Of a DNA stretch of 64,000 nt, positions 26,480 through 36,699 are shown piece by piece. This stretch comes from Bacillus smithii (GTDB lineage Bacteria; Bacillota; Bacilli; Bacillales; DSM-4216), in contig NZ_CP012024.1 in assembly GCF_001050115.1 (NCBI RefSeq), positions 972,001-1,036,000 of the forward strand, read 5' to 3'. The translations under genes were made by a program, and so were the position numbers. Below the pieces are notes generated by a model. The model was not told the origin of the DNA. It saw only the letters and a list, made by a program, of their open reading frames with translations, and did not search any database. Each line of letters opens with the position of its first letter. Position 1 is the stretch's first letter.

Positions 26480-26700
26480 GCGATACGAATGGAATGGTGA
26501 TCTTTATAATTCTAAGGATAAGAGATAGTAAATTTTCAATCGAACTGTTTCAGTGATACCAATGGAGTGAATGACCTCCAGAACTTGCATCAGAGGAAAT
26601 GGAAGTAAGCGGAGTGTCTACTCTAAAAAGAATAAACCTTTTCCTAATTCCTCCGATATAAATAGTGTTTAATAAAAAATTTTTTCGAGGAGTTATGATC

Positions 26701-26988
26701 ATGTTAACAAAGATAAAAAAGGTTAAACTAGAACCGGAATATAAAAATCCTGTTTATAAAGTAAAGCTGGAGAGCCCAAAAGGCAAAGAACTGTATATTA
26801 AATTTGACTTTACTTATTCGATGAATCGTTACATGCCTTTAGAAGTTCATTATGACGGAGAAGATAAAGGAGCCAAACTTGCTTGGTATACGAACGAAGT
26901 AGAAAAAATGAATGTTGAAGATTTCCTGGGGGCAATCGCAAAGAAAATTAATAAAAAATATAATTTTGAGTTAAAGAATTCATTATAA
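26701..26988 (+). CDS. Hypothetical protein, 95 aa
   Basis: The start is ATG 26701 with GAGGAG at about 9 nt. The product is basic and compact, with alternating strands (KVKLESPKGKELYIKFDFTY) and a C-terminal helix (VEDFLGAIAKKINKKYNFEL). No membrane segment or signal. No family recognised. Confidence 0.55.
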   Translation: MLTKIKKVKLEPEYKNPVYKVKLESPKGKELYIKFDFTYSMNRYMPLEVHYDGEDKGAKLAWYTNEVEKMNVEDFLGAIAKKINKKYNFELKNSL

Positions 26989-28130
26989 TGGTAAGCTCCC
27001 TTACAGAAACATGCAAAATGAAAAGGTATAATAGTAAAAAACTTATCTATTACCACTCTGCATGGAAGAGAATCTGTAGATGATCGTTTACATATATATT
27101 TGAATTGTATATCACACCAAATAGGGTGTGTTTTTTTATCTGCTGATACAGGAAGATCGAGATATTTGTTGACGATTTTTCCTGCAATAATGGAGTCTGT
27201 TTTTTGGTTTTTATTTGGTTTTCTTTTGGTGTGAAGCCAGTCTGCCAATAAGAATAATTTTTTTCCACGTTCAAAAAACTCCCCATTCTCAAAGCACCTC
27301 GATAAAGCATAGATCATTGGCTTATGGCGTGAAATAATCAAGTCTGTTTATTCATAAAGTAGTATTTTATTAACTAACCTTACCTCCAGGTTTCTCATCG
27401 CGTTCCTCCATCAGGATTTTTTTCCTTTCCGAAGCTTTGCAGACGTGACAAAAGGGAATTAAACACAAAAAATAATACCGGCTGGCCGATATCTGTATGA
27501 AGCTGAAATCTAAATGGCTTGCGGCATTTGGAATGAAGACATGAATCTTGTCATCAACACCAAGATCTTTCAGACAGTCACAACAACACAAGCACTAACC
27601 CATTCATAAACATAAACTAAATAAAAAATTCATTCTACTGCGGTTGATTTCAACCGTTCTTTCACAAAAGATCTGTTTGTTTATTCTCAGCGAGAGATGG
27701 AATCTCAAAAGACCAAGTACTTGATAATTTGGGACTGCTTAAGCGAGTTTGCTGTTGCAGAAGAGGATGAATTCAAAAAAGAAGTTTTAGCTAAGTAAAA
27801 TTCGGACTTATTTAGAAAGAAGCCGAACAGCGGAATGTCCATTTCAGCATTGGTAAAATTGGTCGCAGATCGATCAGTCAAAAAGAACTTCAGTATGATC
27901 ACATCACCATAAGATTGGGATTGCAGCATCAGAAGTCCGATTGAATCTGTCGGAAAAAAGTTTCTGCAAAACGATTGAAGCATGCAAATATGAAACGTCC
28001 ATTTGGAATTTATACATCTAGAATGATAAAAGAAACCGGGAAGCTGGTTCAGAACGTGGATGATGGTATGATACTCCATTTGCTCGCGGTGGCCAGAATT
28101 TTATTGAATGAGCGGGGAGGATAACGAATT
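26989..28130. other. Decayed region upstream of the first IDEAL gene
   Basis: No convincing gene. A stretch at 27571-27624 is nearly the same as 38421-38475 (shared CAGACAGTCACAAC and CATAAACATAAACTAAATAAA), and both lie about 560-590 bases upstream of an IDEAL-domain gene. A 33-codon frame starts at about 27691 (ATGGAATCTCAAAAG), of unknown meaning. Confidence 0.4.
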
Positions 28131-28427
28131 ATGGTGCGAGTAGGGGATTGGGTGAAGGTGTGTTTAAAGGATTATGACGTGATTGGGTTTGTCATTGCGA
28201 CTTACGGTTATTCAGCCGTTATTCAGAAAACGATTTATGTTCGAGACGGGATCATCATGATCACTCGGGAGGATCCGGTGAAATATTCACTAGGTTTATT
28301 AAAACCGATCCCTGAAACGATTCATCCAGATGATTTACCCGTGTTGATTGATATGGCATTAGATCATTATGATCGAGAATGGTTCGAGGAACTAACAAGG
28401 AAAAAGAATGTGCATAAGAAACGATAA
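28131..28427 (+). CDS. IDEAL-domain protein, paralogue 1
   Basis: This 98-residue protein begins MVRVGDWVKVCLKDYDVIGF, a small beta-rich part, and ends with the IDEAL-type helix PVLIDMALDHYDREWFEEL (about residues 70-88). Similar short proteins are found in Bacillaceae; the domain is named after a conserved sequence and has no established activity. A weak GGGGAGGATAA precedes the ATG. A close paralogue lies at 39008-39325. Confidence 0.7.
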   Translation: MVRVGDWVKVCLKDYDVIGFVIATYGYSAVIQKTIYVRDGIIMITREDPVKYSLGLLKPIPETIHPDDLPVLIDMALDHYDREWFEELTRKKNVHKKR

Positions 28428-28949
28428 GAACGGCGCCGCGAGTACTAGGATGAAGAAAAAATTGTCCAGCGATAGAGATGATGAAGGTGGAATATGGCAA
28501 TGATTTCAAGAAAGTCATTGATTAGACAAAACAAATATGGCAAACATATGAGAAGGTGAACATTGGTTTGCAAGAGTCGAAGAATGATTAGGGGTTCCAT
28601 TATGAATATTGAAAGTAACAAAAAAGGGCAAGACGGTTTTTTGAAGAAAAGAGTGGAGATAAGCAATTGAATGACAAATGTTTCATCATAAAGTTAAAAA
28701 GATCCCCATTTCATTCCGCAGGAAAATGAAAGCTGGGTATTAGTTGAAATGATTGTAAGCGCATTGTCAGATCTTCTTTTCCTAAATTTCACTTTGGACG
28801 ATTGACTTTATTGCAGACATCAAGGTTCACCCTTTAGATTTTAAAATGAAGAGAAAGCGTCTTGAAATCTTCGTACAGGTTCAACCTAGTTACATACATC
28901 CAGAAGTGATAAAAAAGTTGGTCCAAACGGATCCATATAATTCTAATCA
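28428..28949. other. Gap after IDEAL paralogue 1
   Basis: No frame with both a ribosome binding site and sensible composition. It ends in a bidirectional terminator at 28950-28982. Confidence 0.4.
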
Positions 28950-28982
28950 AAAACCTACTAGAAAAAGTCTCTAGTAGGTTTT
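28950..28982. terminator. Bidirectional terminator
   Basis: AAAACCTACTAGA (28950-28962) and its reverse complement (28970-28982) form a perfect 13-bp stem with a 7-nt loop and T runs on both strands. It ends the DUF3147-like gene on the minus strand. Confidence 0.8.
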
Positions 28983-28990
28983 TAGGTAAA

Positions 28991-29320
28991 TTAAGCTATC
29001 ATTATTTTAGACATGAAGAGGTAAGCAGCATAAATGAATACGGAAAGCAAAACGGCATAAGACGGCTTCATCCAATAAGTCAAGAGAAAAACACAAAATA
29101 CAAAAAGGGCTAAACCGAGCGCACCGAAAATACCACTTTTTTGAGCTGTATGAAACTCCTTTGAACTCATGAATTTCATTTGCAGCGTCATGTTGGCCAA
29201 TGTCATGAGTGGAAGTACAGTGATCAAACCAGATATAAACAAATTTTTGGATTTGCTGAAATAAGTCGCAAATGCAAGGATGCAGCCGCCTAAGATAAAC
29301 TTTGAAACATATTCCAACAT
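28991..29320 (-). CDS. DUF3147/GlpM-like small membrane protein
   Basis: This 109-residue protein has four hydrophobic helices (about residues 4-22, 27-45, 62-84 and 88-107). The arrangement SGLITVLPLMTLANMTLQ in the second segment resembles the GlpM/DUF3147 family. The function is not known. An AGGAG sequence lies before the ATG, and a strong terminator follows the stop. Confidence 0.6.
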   Translation of the reverse strand: MLEYVSKFILGGCILAFATYFSKSKNLFISGLITVLPLMTLANMTLQMKFMSSKEFHTAQKSGIFGALGLALFVFCVFLLTYWMKPSYAVLLSVFIYAAYLFMSKIMIA

Positions 29321-29643
29321 TGTATGGCACTCCTAAAAAATTGCGTTTTAAGTAATTATGACATAAAAAAATTGGAAGTAAACTCTTGAAAATGATCATT
29401 TGTTTATTTTATGAATATATCATAACCAATGGTGTTTCTTAGAAATACTAAAAAATACGTTTAACTGATGAGATAAACTTCCGCTGGAATGAGTAGGCTA
29501 TTTTTAAAAAAGCACGTGCAAAGATATGTCGTTTTTGTATAGTGTATGTGCTGGAAGGCAGCAGAGTGATGAAAACTTAGGAAAGAGAATTACAAGATCC
29601 TGGCACTTATGATGAATATTGAAATAGAATGGGAGATTTAAGT

Positions 29644-30123
29644 ATGGATTCGATTCGAGTGACTAAATACAATCCTCAGTACAGAGATACGAACGATGTG
29701 TACACTAGAGAAGAGTGGACTAGTTTTTCAGATATTAATAAAGTGTTTCAAGGTAAGTTATTTTCCTTAAATGAATATTTACTTGTAGAGGAGAAATATA
29801 TAAAAGCTGTAAAAACAATTTTAAAAGAAAAGAATATCAAGAACTTAAAAATTCGTGATCTAGAGATATATTCTGAAGATCTAAACCTGAATCTAAAAGA
29901 GGGAGATAGTATAGGGTCCTTAAATTTAAACGAAGTAATGAAAATGATTCTTAGGGAAAACATTTGGTGTAAATTAGTTTCGGATGATTATTTTGAAATA
30001 CATTTTGGCTACGATTATTATATGTATTTTGTGAGTAATGAAATTTCCAATCGTGTCATTGAGAGTGTGGAAGAAATTGAAGGATTATTTGTAGAAAAAA
30101 GAAAATCACCTTATATCCGATGA
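29644..30123 (+). CDS. Hypothetical protein, 159 aa
   Basis: I chose ATG 29644 (GGGAG upstream) because relatives of such frames start near MDSIRVTKYNPQYRD. The protein is soluble, acidic and mixed alpha/beta, with a C-terminal part EIHFGYDYYMYFVSNEIS. It has the size and style of contact-toxin immunity proteins, but I see no decisive motif and no toxin beside it. AT-rich compared with neighbours. Confidence 0.5.
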   Translation: MDSIRVTKYNPQYRDTNDVYTREEWTSFSDINKVFQGKLFSLNEYLLVEEKYIKAVKTILKEKNIKNLKIRDLEIYSEDLNLNLKEGDSIGSLNLNEVMKMILRENIWCKLVSDDYFEIHFGYDYYMYFVSNEISNRVIESVEEIEGLFVEKRKSPYIR

Positions 30124-30447
30124 ATGATTTTTGTTGGGGTACAAATTTTTTCCAGTCGTTAAGCACTGTCTTTGCAAAAGCATTTTTTTAAAAGCGCAAT
30201 AGTGATCTTCTTCAAAGTTTTATCGGCTTTATCATTTAAGTGAATTTTTCATATCGAAAACAAAAAGATTTGGAATGGTTTCAGTTCGTCCATCCGACAA
30301 ATTGACGGAATATAGCGACTTTTTTTCTTTTTGATATTGACACTTAGTAGGGACGGTGATAATATACAATAAATCAAACTAAACAGGTATGATTTATAAG
30401 TTTAATAAAATTAATGCTATTATTTAGAAAAATAAGGGGGAGTTTAA
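30124..30447. other. Promoter region of the organosulfur cluster
   Basis: About 320 bases without a gene. The only clear signal is the promoter at 30337-30365. I looked for an S-box riboswitch and found none. Confidence 0.5.
30337..30365 (+). promoter_or_regulatory. SigA promoter for the organosulfur cluster
   Basis: TTGACA (30337-30342), a 17-bp spacer and TAATAT (30360-30365), 83 bases before the first start codon. Confidence 0.75.
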
Positions 30448-31005
30448 ATGGGGAAAATCGCGATTATTAACGGGAATCCTTCGCTGACATCGAGACTGAA
30501 CGGAATCATTCAATATGTTGAACGAAAGTTGCTGCGAGAAGGGGTTGATATTGAACATATACAAGTTGCGGAATTGCCGGCGGACGATTTGATCAAAGCC
30601 AATTTTGACAGCGACGCTATACGGAAAGCGAATCTAAAAGTAGAGGAAGCGAAGGTGATCATCATCGCGAGTCCGGTATATAAAGCGTCGTATACGGGAG
30701 TATTAAAGACCTACCTCGATTTACTTCCGCAAAAAGCTTTATCTGGAAAAATCATTCTGCCACTGTTTATCAGCGGCTCAATCGCTCATCTTTTGTCCAT
30801 CGATTATGCGCTGAAGCCGGTACTATCCACTTTGGGCGCAAGGCACATTATCGGTGGAGTGTATGCAGTGGATACTTGGATAACCCGAAACGGAAACAAC
30901 GGCTATCATCTATCGGAAGAATTGATTCGCAGATTAGATGAAGCAGTCGCAGAATTGCTAGAAGAAATAGAATTAAGAAGCGGATTGCCGGAAAAGGTCA
31001 AGTAA
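30448..31005 (+). CDS. ssuE: NADPH-dependent FMN reductase (SsuE-like)
   Basis: This 185-residue flavodoxin-fold protein has the N-terminal phosphate loop INGNPSLTSRLNGI and VIIIASPVYKASYTGVLKTY (about residues 71-90), typical of SsuE-type reductases. It would supply FMNH2 to the monooxygenase encoded next, the classic two-component arrangement for sulfonate or sulfone cleavage. AAGGGGGAG precedes the ATG. It is the first gene after a strong promoter. Confidence 0.9.
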   Translation: MGKIAIINGNPSLTSRLNGIIQYVERKLLREGVDIEHIQVAELPADDLIKANFDSDAIRKANLKVEEAKVIIIASPVYKASYTGVLKTYLDLLPQKALSGKIILPLFISGSIAHLLSIDYALKPVLSTLGARHIIGGVYAVDTWITRNGNNGYHLSEELIRRLDEAVAELLEEIELRSGLPEKVK

Positions 31006-31140
31006 ACCGTCAAAGGCTAACGAAGCAAGAAAGCAGCTAGTTTTATACAAAAATATTTCTGAATATTAAAAATAAACTTATTCATTTTCTAGAAGAGATC
31101 TAACTCTATCGCGATCCATTTTTAAACAGGGGTGAAGAAA

Positions 31141-32214
31141 ATGTCTTTGAAGTTTGCTTATTGGGTTCCGAATGTTAGCGGCGGATTGGTGATTTCCAAA
31201 ATTCCTCAAAAAACAGGCTGGTCCTTTGAGGATAATGCCAGATACGCTCAAATAGCTGAAGAAGCAGGATTTGAATATGCGTTGCTTCAAACGAGATTTC
31301 TGGCAAGCTATGGTGCGGAAAATCAATTGGAGGCTATCACGTTGGCATCCGCTTTAGCGGCGGTAACGAAGAAGATAAAATTGATTTCGGCGGTGCTTCC
31401 CGGCTTATGGCATCCGGGGACGGTAGCCAAAATGATTTCCACCATTGATCAAATCAGCCATGGACGTGCTGCGATTAATATTGTGAGCGGGTGGTTTAAA
31501 GGAGAATTTAACGCATATGGCGAACCATGGCTAGACCATGACGAAAGATATCGGAGATCCGAGGAGTTTATCAATGTGCTTCGAAAATTGTGGACGGAGG
31601 AGGAAACCCATTTTCGCGGTGATTTTTACCGAATAAACGGCGCTCCTTTAAAGCCGAAGCCTTTGAGAGTTCCGGAGATTTTCCAAGGAGGAAATTCTTT
31701 CGCCGCACGAAAGATGGCATCCAGAGTATCTGACTGGTATTTCATGAACGGAAATACCATCGAAGGCATTAAAGCACAAATTGATGAGGTGAATTCGCTC
31801 TCGGCTGCAAATAACCGTAAGCTGAAATTCGGCGTCAACGCATTTGTGATTGTGAGAGATACAGAAGAGGAAGCTAAACAGGTGCTTCGTGACATTATTG
31901 CTTATGCGGATGGCGAAGCTGTGGAAGGATTCCGCAGCCAAGTACGCTTTGCCGGCAAAGCTTCTCCGGAAAGAGAAGGAATGTGGGCAAATTCGGATTT
32001 CAACGATTTGGTTCAATACAACGACGGTTTTAAAACCGGATTGATCGGTACGGCGGAACAGGTGGCGGATCGTATAATCGAACTCAAAAAAATCGGAGTC
32101 GACCTTATCTTAACCGGATTCCTTCATTATGACGAAGAAATCCGATTATTCGGGGAAAAAGTGATTCCATTGGTTCGAGAAAAGGAAGCCATCTTAAACG
32201 TGGATGCTGTATAA
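31141..32214 (+). CDS. sfnG: FMNH2-dependent dimethylsulfone-type monooxygenase (SfnG)
   Basis: This 357-residue luciferase-like TIM-barrel protein reads KFAYWVPNVSGGLVISKI at the start and keeps NIVSGWFKGEFNAYGEPWLD followed by HDERYRRSEEF, which are strongly SfnG-like. SfnG cleaves dimethylsulfone to methanesulfinate with FMNH2; related SsuD acts on alkanesulfonates. The FMN reductase lies upstream and an Ssu-type transporter downstream. I chose ATG 31141 (GGGGTGA upstream) over GTG 31132. The exact substrate is inferred. Confidence 0.88.
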   Translation: MSLKFAYWVPNVSGGLVISKIPQKTGWSFEDNARYAQIAEEAGFEYALLQTRFLASYGAENQLEAITLASALAAVTKKIKLISAVLPGLWHPGTVAKMISTIDQISHGRAAINIVSGWFKGEFNAYGEPWLDHDERYRRSEEFINVLRKLWTEEETHFRGDFYRINGAPLKPKPLRVPEIFQGGNSFAARKMASRVSDWYFMNGNTIEGIKAQIDEVNSLSAANNRKLKFGVNAFVIVRDTEEEAKQVLRDIIAYADGEAVEGFRSQVRFAGKASPEREGMWANSDFNDLVQYNDGFKTGLIGTAEQVADRIIELKKIGVDLILTGFLHYDEEIRLFGEKVIPLVREKEAILNVDAV

Positions 32215-32581
32215 AAATGGACTTTTTATGAAAAGTGTGATGTTGAACGTAGCAAGGAATGGTTATGTACAACTAAATGTAGAAAGAAGACTTGCGAGAA
32301 GAATCCCCCTCTATTGTTGAAAAAGATATTCGACCAATTACCAAAATCATTGATTAAAACAATGTGTTTCCAAATCTTTAAATGCTCGCTAAAACGGGAT
32401 GGATGCGGCTGGGATTGCATTTGTAAGTGCTCCATTATACAAAGAAAGGGGCATTTCTGCGGTATTTTCTAAATCCTTGATAAACAGCAGCGGGATGATG
32501 GAATATTTAGACGGACAAATCTACATCACTATAATTATGAATATTCGTAAAATTGGTTGTTGATATAGGGAGGAATGAGGA
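32215..32581. other. Gap between sfnG and the ABC transporter genes
   Basis: About 370 bases. No gene is supported. It probably contains a second promoter for the transporter operon, but I cannot define boxes, and no riboswitch is recognisable. Confidence 0.4.
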
Positions 32582-33352
32582 TTGGGGGTAGGGTCAATAG
32601 GTTTCCATTTAATGGTCAAAGAGGTCAGCAAGCGATTTAATAATGTCCAAGTATTGAATCATTTAAATTTGGAAATCGAACCTGGGGAATTTGTTGCTAT
32701 TATTGGGCGCAGCGGCTGCGGCAAAAGCACTCTGCTGCGGCTTCTTGCTGGACTCGATGTTCCGACAGAAGGGGAAGTGCTTCTTGACAATAAAAGAGTC
32801 AAAGGAGTTCATCCCGATACGCGAATACTTTTTCAAGATGCTAGATTGCTTCCTTGGAAAAGAGTGATAGCAAATGTACAAATCGGTGCAAGAAACGGAG
32901 ACAAAGACAGAGCAGAGGAAGCACTACAGCTCGTAGGGTTGGAACATAAAGCGAAAGAATGGCCCGGCATATTATCCGGCGGACAGCGCCAGCGTGTCGC
33001 TCTTGCGAGGGCGTTGGCGGGTAATCCGCGCCTCCTGTTATTGGATGAACCACTTAGCGCATTAGATGCTCTGACACGTATCGAAATGCAAGAATTGATT
33101 GAACGAATTTGGCATCAGCAACGATTTTCTGCCGTTTTGGTCACACACGACGTCAGCGAGGCCGTCGCTTTGGCAGATCGTATCGTCTTGATCGAAAATG
33201 GGGCTATCTCTCTTGATATACCGGTAGATTTACCCCGTCCGAGAGAAAGAAATACTGGCTTTGCCTATTATGAAAAGCTCATTCTGGATCGTCTTATGGG
33301 AAAAGTGACTAAAGAGACTTTAGAATCTGCGTTTATGTTCTCTTCCAAATAA
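32582..33352 (+). CDS. ssuB: Sulfonate-type ABC transporter, ATP-binding protein
   Basis: This 256-residue ATPase has Walker A GRSGCGKSTLLRLLAG, signature LSGGQRQRVALARAL, Walker B LLLLDEPLSALDAL and H-loop VTHDVSEAVALADR. It belongs to the SsuB/TauB group, close to SsuB in the DTRILFQDARLLPWKRV segment. The start is probably TTG 32582 with GGAGGAATGAGG upstream. It is the first gene of ssuB-ssuA-ssuC. Confidence 0.92.
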   Translation: MGVGSIGFHLMVKEVSKRFNNVQVLNHLNLEIEPGEFVAIIGRSGCGKSTLLRLLAGLDVPTEGEVLLDNKRVKGVHPDTRILFQDARLLPWKRVIANVQIGARNGDKDRAEEALQLVGLEHKAKEWPGILSGGQRQRVALARALAGNPRLLLLDEPLSALDALTRIEMQELIERIWHQQRFSAVLVTHDVSEAVALADRIVLIENGAISLDIPVDLPRPRERNTGFAYYEKLILDRLMGKVTKETLESAFMFSSK

Positions 33353-33414
33353 TAGTTTATAAATGTTGAATATTTTTTATTCTAATTCAATCCATTGAAA
33401 GAGGGATCTTTCGG

Positions 33415-34407
33415 ATGATCTCAAAAACGTATAAAATGGCCGTTATGATTTTCGTTATGACGCTGGTATGGATTCTTGATGGCTGTAGTCACTCCGTTTC
33501 CCAAGAATCCGAAGTGAAAACTGTCAAACTGGATTATGCTTACTACAATCCGGTGAGTCTAGTTCTGAAAGAAAAGAAATGGTTGGAAGATGATTTACGG
33601 AAGGATGGAATCGGAGTTGAATGGATTTTTAGCGCCGGTAGTAATAAATCGCTGGAGCTTTTAAATAGCAGGAGCATTGACTTTGGATCAACATCTGGAG
33701 CTTCGGCTTTACTCGGAAGGGCAAATGGAAACCCAATCAAATCGATTTATGTTTTTTCTAAGCCAGAGTGGACAGCTTTAGTTGTTCGTGCCGATTCTCC
33801 TATAAAAAAAGTAAAAGATTTGAAAGGTAAAAAGATAGCTGTTACGCGAGGAACGGACCCTTACATATTTTTGCTGCGGGCATTGGGTACTGCGGGATTG
33901 AGCGAAAAAGATGTAGAAATCGTGCAACTGCAACACCCCGATGGTAAAACGGCCTTAGAAAAAGGGGATGTAGACGCATGGGCAGGACTCGATCCGTATA
34001 TGGCGCAAACAGAGATAGAGAAACACTCAAAATTGTTTTTCCGCCACCCGGATTGGAATACGTACGGATTTCTTAATGTAAGGGAAGAGTTTGCAAAAGA
34101 CCATCCCGAGATTGTGAAAAAAGTGCTTAAAGCTTATGAAAAGGCTAGAAAATGGGCATTAGAAAATCCGGACGAGTTTGAGAAATTAGTGGCAGCAGAA
34201 AGTAAACAAAACGATAAAGTCGCCGCAAAAGTGATCCACCGGACAGATTTGACCAATCCGGTCATTGGGGAGGTTCACAAACGGACCATTGAAGCGTCGG
34301 GAGAAGTGTTATTGAAAAGCGGTGCAATGGAAAAATCCGTCGATATTAAGAAAACGGCCGACAACTTAATTGATCCGGAGTATATCGAAAACATCAACAA
34401 GAAGTAA
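33415..34407 (+). CDS. ssuA: Aliphatic sulfonate-binding lipoprotein
   Basis: This 330-residue periplasmic-type binding protein of the SsuA/NMT1-like fold has a lipoprotein signal with Cys in LDGCSH (about residue 24) and domain text RSIDFGSTSGASALLGRANG and VKDLKGKKIAVTRGTDPYIF. It should bring sulfonates or related organosulfur compounds to the SsuB-SsuC transporter. GAGGGATC lies before the ATG. Confidence 0.9.
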   Translation: MISKTYKMAVMIFVMTLVWILDGCSHSVSQESEVKTVKLDYAYYNPVSLVLKEKKWLEDDLRKDGIGVEWIFSAGSNKSLELLNSRSIDFGSTSGASALLGRANGNPIKSIYVFSKPEWTALVVRADSPIKKVKDLKGKKIAVTRGTDPYIFLLRALGTAGLSEKDVEIVQLQHPDGKTALEKGDVDAWAGLDPYMAQTEIEKHSKLFFRHPDWNTYGFLNVREEFAKDHPEIVKKVLKAYEKARKWALENPDEFEKLVAAESKQNDKVAAKVIHRTDLTNPVIGEVHKRTIEASGEVLLKSGAMEKSVDIKKTADNLIDPEYIENINKK

Positions 34408-34420
34408 AGGAGGCAAGCGG

Positions 34421-35215
34421 TTGCGTCAATGGAAGAAACATTTCTTTATCACAGGTATGGGGCTGATCATTCCAATATTCATCATCATCTTGTGGCAAAC
34501 CCTTTCTATTAACGGTTTGATTCCCCCTAATATTATGCCTTCTCCCTTGAAGATTGTTTCCACCATCGTAGATTTGTTTCGGGGAGGAGAGCTCATGGAA
34601 CACGTCGGAATTACACTATATCGGGTAAGCGTGGGATTTTTGCTTGGAACGGCTGTTGCTTTATTGTTTGGGGTATTGAACGGATATTTTCGTACGTTTC
34701 GGTATTTGTTGGATCCGCTTATCCAAGCCTTGCGAAATATCCCTTCCTTGGCTTGGGTACCGTTATTTCTTTTATGGATGGGCATAAGCGAGACTTCCAA
34801 AATATCCTTGATTGCTTTAGGTGTTTTTTTCCCGGTTTATCTTAATTTAGTGTCTGGTATTCAAGGAGTGGACCGACGTTTACTGGAAGTAGGATTAGTG
34901 CACGGTTATCATGGCTGGAGATTGATTCGTCATTTTTTTCTGCCTGCGGCTCTGCCTTCGTTCATTGTAGGACTGAGAAGCGGGCTTGGATTGGGATGGA
35001 TGTTTGTTGTAGCGGCGGAGATCATGGGGGCAAGCAAGGGATTAGGCTTTCTTATGATGGATGGTCAAACGACAGGGCGACCAGCTATTATCGTGGCCAG
35101 CATTTTATTGTTTGCTTTGTTTGGGAAATGCACCGATTATTTCTTGGAGCTGGTAGGACGTCGAATTCTTGCTTGGCAAGACATCTACCAATCTTTGGAA
35201 AGGGGAAACGTTTAA
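34421..35215 (+). CDS. ssuC: Sulfonate ABC transporter permease
   Basis: This 264-residue BPD-type permease has about six membrane helices and the EAA-like loop ALPSFIVGLRSGLGLGWMFV. I start it at TTG 34421, with AAAGGAGG upstream; the longer frame from 34370 would overlap ssuA. Its stop overlaps the start of the HpaB-type gene (TAATG), so these are coupled. Confidence 0.9.
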   Translation: MRQWKKHFFITGMGLIIPIFIIILWQTLSINGLIPPNIMPSPLKIVSTIVDLFRGGELMEHVGITLYRVSVGFLLGTAVALLFGVLNGYFRTFRYLLDPLIQALRNIPSLAWVPLFLLWMGISETSKISLIALGVFFPVYLNLVSGIQGVDRRLLEVGLVHGYHGWRLIRHFFLPAALPSFIVGLRSGLGLGWMFVVAAEIMGASKGLGFLMMDGQTTGRPAIIVASILLFALFGKCTDYFLELVGRRILAWQDIYQSLERGNV

Positions 35216-36699
35216 TGAATAAGAATAGCATGATAAACAAGACACGTGGCAAAAAGTATTTGGACAGTTTGAAAGATGGAAGGAACGTGTGGCTGAATGG
35301 GAGCATCGTGGAGGATGTCACTACGCACCCCGCCTTTACGGGAACGCTGTCTACCATCGAGCGGTTGTTCAATATGCTCGATCATCCGGAAGAGAAGCAA
35401 TTGGTCGGCTTTCAACCGCCTGGTTCAGACACATATGTCCATAGTTCATTTCTTGTACCTCGAAATCAAGACGATTTGCGGAAGAGAAGCATCGCTTTTA
35501 AATATTGGGCGGATGAAACGCATGGAGTGATGAGCCGTCTTTCGGAATACGCCCGCTCACTCGTAACCGGGTGGTATGCTGCCAGAGAGCAGCTGGCCCA
35601 GTTGGATCCGCGGTTTGCTTATAAGATTGCGGATTATTACGAGAAGGCACGGGACAATGATTTGTTTGTAGCCAATGCATTGCTCGATCCACAGGTAGAC
35701 CGTTCCAAAGGATTGGAAGATTTCGATGCGGCCGATCGCATTCTGCATATCGTTAAAGAAACGGAGGACGGTTTGATCTTAAGGGGTGCCAAAATGATAG
35801 CTACCGCCGCTCCTTATGCACACGATTTTCTTATATTCCCTTTTCATAAAATCAAAGAGGAATATGCGAAACATGCACATGCCTTGATCGTTCCCGCCAA
35901 TTCGCCGAGACTGCATATCGTATGCCGGGAACCGTTCATTTCTGATCGTGAACAAGATCATCTTTTGAGCGCTTCTTTCGACGAAATGGATGCTGTATTA
36001 TTTTTTGACGACGTTCTAGTTCCTTGGGAAAGAGTGCTCATTCACGGGAATGCGGAAGCAGTATGGAAGTTTCGGATGAATCGGACCGCTAATTCTCTCG
36101 CTTTTCATCAAACGGTCGTGAGGCTGTTAAGCAAACTTGAGTTTGTGACCGGTGTCGCCATCGCCATTGCATAAGCGATTGGGGTTTCCGGATATTTGCA
36201 TATTCAAGAAAAATTGGGGGAACTCATTACCCAAGTCGAAACGATTCATTCGCTGTTGGTTGCCTCGGAGGCGCAAGCTAAAAGGGACGAGACCGGCACG
36301 TTTATTCCTGCTCTTAAACCAATTGATACAGCGCGCATTCTAGGATCTCAATATTATCCGCGTGCGATCGAAATTTTACAGCAAATCGGTGCGGGGGGCT
36401 TCGTTCAAGTTCCGTCTACATTGGAAGAAATAAACGGGCCCATTTCAGAATTAATGCATAAATATTTTGCCGGAGCAACCGTGGGAGCCGAAGAAAAAGT
36501 CAAACTGTTTAAGCTGGCTTGGGACTTGTTTGGGAGCCAATTGGGTTCCAGACACGAATTATACGAAAGATATTATGCAGGAGATCCTGTAAGAGCCTTG
36601 GCCAATATATATACGAATGCGGAAAAACAGCAATATACAAAGCCGGTTTGGGAGTTTTTGCAAAGTAAGTCTCACGTCAAAAATGGATCACGATCATGA
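35215..36699 (+). pseudogene. HpaB-family flavin monooxygenase with one in-frame stop
   Basis: The frame encodes 319 residues to a TAA at 36172-36174 and continues in the same frame to 36699, 494 codons in total, the normal length of HpaB-type (4-hydroxyphenylacetate 3-monooxygenase family) enzymes. N-terminal text: FQPPGSDTYVHSSFLVPRNQ; central FAD-binding part LRGAKMIATAAPYAHDF; C-terminal RILGSQYYPRAIEILQQIGAG. At the break, IAIA-stop-AIGVSG suggests a GAA to TAA change. It is coupled to ssuC, so it probably served organosulfur or aromatic sulfonate breakdown using reduced flavin. Frameshifts are not needed. Confidence 0.85.

Noticed and set aside
26850-27341. 163-codon minus-strand frame
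   Set aside because: Overlaps a better supported plus-strand gene at 26701-26988 and has low-complexity, shadow-like composition.
27705-28079. 124-codon minus-strand frame upstream of IDEAL paralogue 1
   Set aside because: Odd composition, no ribosome binding site, and it is not conserved in the duplicated surroundings at 38.5 kb.
30124-30447. Possible S-box (SAM) riboswitch before the sulfur cluster
   Set aside because: No S-box core motifs or terminator/antiterminator pair found; only a plain promoter.
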